Source: Bog-532 sp965277615
Lineage (GTDB): Bacteria; Actinomycetota; Actinomycetes; Streptosporangiales; Streptosporangiaceae
Direction of reading: 5' to 3'
Assembly (NCBI GenBank): GCA_965277615.1
Contig: CBDIDG010000005.1
Coordinates: forward strand, 992,001 to 1,056,000
DNA: 64,000 bases
Within the stretch, counting starts at the first letter, position 1, and every line of letters starts with the position of its first letter. Of the stretch, positions 61,353 through 64,000 are shown piece by piece. Under the pieces are notes generated by a model that was given only the letters and a program-made list of their open reading frames with translations, did no database searches and was not told where the DNA came from. The position numbers and the translations under genes were made by a program.

Positions 61353-61602
61353 GTGACCTCCGATGGCGATCGTCTAGCACGTATCGCTACCGGGGTCTGG
61401 AGCAACGAAGGTGAAGCTGAGGAGCCGAGATGGCGATCCAGCACCGTTGCGGGGTCACTACCAGCATATGCGCACCCGAGATGCCCCCTCCCGGCGGCAC
61501 GGATAGCGGCGGACCAGGGTCAGGCCAGGGTCTGACCCAGGCGCGGCCGGCGGCCGATGGGAGCGATCGTCGTGGCATAGGAACCCGCTGGGAGGCCGAA
61601 CC

Positions 61603-62238
61603 ATGGAGTACCTCGTCACCATGACCACTCACGTTCCGGACGGGACGCCGGAATAGGCGGTCCAGGACATCCGCACCCGCGAGGCCCGCCACTCGGCCGA
61701 ACTCGCGGCCCAGGGGCACCTGCTGCGCCTGTGGCGGCCGCCGTTGCAGCCGGGGGAATGGCGCTCGCTCGGGCTGTTCGCGGCGGCCGGCGATCAGCGG
61801 CTCGAGGACGTGCTGGCCTCTATGCCCCTGCGGGTGTGGCGCACCGATGAGGTGACCCCGCTCGCGCCGCACCCGAACGACCCGGCCCCCGCGTCCGGAG
61901 CTGCGCCAGCCGGGCCTGGAGCGAACGGGAAGGGCTCGGAGTTCCTAGTGACGTTCACGGTGACTTTCCCGCCGGGCACCCCGGCCCGGACGGTGGCGGA
62001 CGCCGACGCCGAGGAGGCGCAGCGCGCGCATGACCTGGCGGCCCAGGGGCACCTGCTCCGGCTGTGGACCCTGCCCGGTGCCGGGCGCGCGCTGGGCCTG
62101 TGGCGAGCCCGCGACGCAGGCCAGCTGCATGGAGTCCTGTCGTCGCCGCCGGTGGCTCCCTGGGCGGCGGTGGACGTCACGCCGCTGTCGCCGCACCCCA
62201 GCGACCCGGCGATCCTGCGCCCCCCGGCCGTGGCCTGA
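61603..62238 (+). pseudogene. Two-domain muconolactone-isomerase-like gene with an early stop codon
   Basis: ATG 61603 with GGAGG upstream begins MEYLVTMTTHVPDGTPE, then TAG (61654-61656), then continues in frame AVQDIRTREARHSAELAAQG and on to 62238. Both halves resemble muconolactone delta-isomerase/YCII-like ferredoxin folds: the first ends TDEVTPLAPHPND and the second starts EFLVTFTVTFPPGTP and ends VDVTPLSPHPSDPAI. A single nonsense change (for example from CAG, GAG or AAG) would explain it. A weaker possibility is restart downstream, from TTG 61744. Sequencing error is possible. Confidence 0.7.
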
Positions 62239-62258
62239 GCCCCGGCCCGGTTGGGGCG

Positions 62259-63512
62259 TTATAACCGCGCGAGCCAGGCCAGCGCCGCGACGGTCAGGGC
62301 CTCGGTGCCGGTCCGCAGGGTGGGCCGCAGCGGGGGCAGGAACTTCGGGGAGTGGTTGCTGGGGAGGTCCTGCAGGCGCCCCTCCTTCTCGGCGGTGAGA
62401 TAGGTCTGCCGGTCGGTGCGCCCGATGCTCCAGTAGGTGTACGGGATGCCCGCGGCGTCGGGAATGATGCTGAAGTCTTCGCTGACGGTCTGGGCGGGGA
62501 GTGCTCCGGCGTGCTCGCCGAAGTGCGCGGTGAAGGCCGCCGCCACCTGCTTCGTGGCGGCCGGGTCGTTGTCGGTGAGCGGGAAGCTGCCCAGGGTCTG
62601 GAAGTCCGGGTCCTTGGGTGAGCCGCTGGCCTGGCATTCGGCGTGTACGATCCGCTGGATTTCGGCGAGCATGCGCTGGCGGCTCGGCTGGGAGTAGGCG
62701 CGCACGTTGAGCTGCAGGACAGCGTGGTCGGGGATGATGTTGCTCCTGATGCCCGCCTGGATGCTGCCCACCGTGACCACGGCGATCTCGCCCGGTGCGA
62801 CTTCGCGGGACACGATGGTCTGCAGCCGGACGACGATCATGGCCGTCAGTACCACCGGGTCGATGGAGTTCTGCGGCAGGGCGCCGTGGGCGCCGCGCCC
62901 GTACACCGTGACCTTGATGCTGTCTTCGGTCGCCATAAACGGCCCGGGACGGGTGGCGACCGTCCCGGCGATCCCGGGCAGCAGATGCTGGGCCAGCGCC
63001 ACGTCCGGGGTGGGGATGCGCTTGAGCAGGCCGTCGTCGACCATGCCCTGGGCGCCGTCGCCCGTCTCCTCGGCCGGCTGGAACAGGGCGAGCAGCGTCC
63101 CGTGCCACCGGCCGGGGTGGTCGGCCATCAGCTTGGCCATGCCGGTCAGGCAGGCCATGTGCATATCGTGGCCGCAGGCATGGGCCACCGGCACCTCGTG
63201 ACCGTCGGCATCCTGGACCGTCACGGTGCTCGCGTAGTCCGCGCCGGTGTCTTCCTTGACCGGAAGGCCGTCCAACTCGGCCCGGAGCAGCACGGTGGGG
63301 CCGTCACCGTTGGCCAGGACGCCGACCACGCCGGTGCCGCCGATGCCGGTCTGGACCGCGAAGCCGTACTCCTGAAGCTGGTGGGCAACCCGGCCGGCTG
63401 TCCGATGCTCCTGGTGGGACAGCTCGGGATGGGCGTGCAGATCCTTATAGAACGCTTCCTGGGCGGCCTGGAGACCTTCGTAGCCCGCCAGGATCTCGTC
63501 GATGCTGCTCAT
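62259..63512 (-). CDS. M20 family amidohydrolase (metallopeptidase)
   Basis: 417 residues. The M20D pattern is present: DLHAHPELSHQEHRTAG, LRAELDGLPVKEDTGADYAS, the metal site VAHACGHDMHMACLTG (about 113) and the catalytic Glu region LFQPAEETGDGAQGM. VYGRGAHGALPQNSIDP is the dimerisation domain, then SEDFSIIPDAAGIPYTYWSI. Such enzymes remove N-acyl or amide groups from amino acids, peptides or auxin conjugates with two metal ions. It is followed on the same strand by the truncated MBL-fold gene. Confidence 0.93.
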   Translation of the reverse strand: MSSIDEILAGYEGLQAAQEAFYKDLHAHPELSHQEHRTAGRVAHQLQEYGFAVQTGIGGTGVVGVLANGDGPTVLLRAELDGLPVKEDTGADYASTVTVQDADGHEVPVAHACGHDMHMACLTGMAKLMADHPGRWHGTLLALFQPAEETGDGAQGMVDDGLLKRIPTPDVALAQHLLPGIAGTVATRPGPFMATEDSIKVTVYGRGAHGALPQNSIDPVVLTAMIVVRLQTIVSREVAPGEIAVVTVGSIQAGIRSNIIPDHAVLQLNVRAYSQPSRQRMLAEIQRIVHAECQASGSPKDPDFQTLGSFPLTDNDPAATKQVAAAFTAHFGEHAGALPAQTVSEDFSIIPDAAGIPYTYWSIGRTDRQTYLTAEKEGRLQDLPSNHSPKFLPPLRPTLRTGTEALTVAALAWLARL

Positions 63513-63559
63513 GGTGGTTCAGCTACTTCCCGCCCGCTTCCAGGCTGTCGTCACGGCAT

Positions 63560-64000
63560 TCACGGTGTCGATCGGGTGAGGACCCGGCGCAGGCCGTCGT
63601 AGCCGGCCGTGGTGGTCCCGCGGAAGCCCTGCCCCGCGCGCTCGGCCCACTCCGCCGTCGTGATCGCCTCCGGCTCCGCCGGAAGGTAGTGGCTGAGGAT
63701 GAGCTCGCGGACGCCGGCGCGTTCGGCCACGCCGCCGACCTCGGTGACGTCGGTGTGCAGCGCGGCCATCCGCTCGAGGGCGGCGCCGGTAAAGCCGTGT
63801 CGCTCGAGGTAGCCCAGGTCGGCCACGTGGTGGACGAGGATGTCGGCGCCGTGGGCCAGAGCGGTCAGGTCGTTGTTCGGGCTGGTGTCGCCGGAGAATA
63901 CGACCGAGCCGTCCGCAGTGTCGAAGCGGTACGCGAGAGCCGGAATGGCATGGCCGTGGGTGACCGCGACGGCGGTGACCCGGACCGCCGCGTCGCTGAA
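63560..64000 (-). CDS. MBL-fold metallo-hydrolase, C-terminal part (truncated by window edge)
   Basis: 147 residues continue from the right edge. VTHGHAIPALAYRFDTADGS and VVFSGDTSPNNDLTALAHGA carry a metal Asp and the strand pattern of the metallo-beta-lactamase fold. ILVHHVADLGYLERHGF and LILSHYLPAEPEAI give later metal-site His residues. The first HxHxDH motif lies outside the window. The style is that of arylsulfatase/RNase Z-like or lactonase-like MBL enzymes; substrate unknown. 47 bases separate its stop from the M20 start. Confidence 0.82.
   Translation of the reverse strand, partial: FSDAAVRVTAVAVTHGHAIPALAYRFDTADGSVVFSGDTSPNNDLTALAHGADILVHHVADLGYLERHGFTGAALERMAALHTDVTEVGGVAERAGVRELILSHYLPAEPEAITTAEWAERAGQGFRGTTTAGYDGLRRVLTRSTP

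Overview
The window reads as chromosomal DNA of a high-G+C actinomycete (roughly 70% G+C by eye; GTG and TTG starts are common, stop/start overlaps of the GTGA and ATGA type are frequent, and almost every intergenic gap is short). Family content agrees: GAF-ANTAR proteins, STAS antagonists, a DUF5994 protein, a mycothiol-type DinB/maleylpyruvate isomerase protein, five TetR regulators and a SNF2-SWIM helicase. A species cannot be named from the sequence alone. No tRNA, rRNA, CRISPR array or insertion sequence was recognised.

Layout. 1-8.8 kb: a truncated FAD monooxygenase divergent from a TetR gene over a 36-bp dyad; a TerC-type membrane protein fused to four EF-hands; an AI-2E-type permease overlapping a TetR gene; a quinone-reductase/FAD-oxidase fusion; kynA; a lipoprotein with a phosphodiester-glycosidase domain. 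8.9-13.9 kb: a DUF2252 gene sits between two direct 106-bp copies of the 3' end of a SNF2 helicase gene. 14-18.6 kb: DUF445 protein, an orphan ABC permease and a uridine-kinase-like protein. 18.8-19.8 kb: a divergent SDR coupled to a small McrA-head-like protein. 20.2-26.3 kb: a compact set of processive family-2 glycosyltransferase, two parallel beta-helix proteins and UDP-glucose dehydrogenase, which together look like a secreted uronate-polysaccharide pathway. 26.3-31.3 kb: LysR, a second SDR sharing leader motifs with the first, an APH-like kinase, an aldehyde dehydrogenase and a free-standing LuxR HTH. 31.4-38.5 kb: a HerA-like ATPase, then mutA-mutB-meaB and a coupled small protein (methylmalonyl-CoA mutase). 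38.5-43.7 kb: a DUF1772/TetR divergent pair, a membrane protein with NPAVPSRP repeats, and an operon of class II aldolase, a HAD-DhaL fusion and dhaK (triose or tetrulose phosphate metabolism).

43.8-52.8 kb holds a frameshifted GAF-kinase-receiver-HTH hybrid, an AraC/hydrolase/SnoaL set, a small membrane protein, and TetR genes with clear operators next to a MDMPI-family protein and a metal-dependent cyclase. From 51.9 to 59.5 kb lies a signalling neighbourhood: DUF5994-STAS, a decayed DUF4062/NB-ARC regulator, a slipin, a two-TM protein, a second STAS, two GAF-ANTAR proteins and a delta-9 desaturase. Inverted repeats or paired hexaloop hairpins lie on or just before the starts of three consecutive genes here (STAS, GAF-ANTAR, GAF-ANTAR). 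That is notable because ANTAR domains bind paired RNA hairpins. The right end carries an MFS exporter, a two-domain muconolactone-isomerase-like gene with an early stop codon, an M20 amidohydrolase and a truncated metallo-beta-lactamase-fold protein.

The strongest leads are the hairpin-studded STAS/ANTAR operon, the repeat-flanked DUF2252 insertion, the glycosyltransferase/beta-helix/UGD cluster, and three uncommon fusions (HAD-DhaL, MDR-FAD oxidase, TerC-EF-hand). Three genes carry single-base or nonsense lesions, so sequencing error has to be excluded before calling them pseudogenes.
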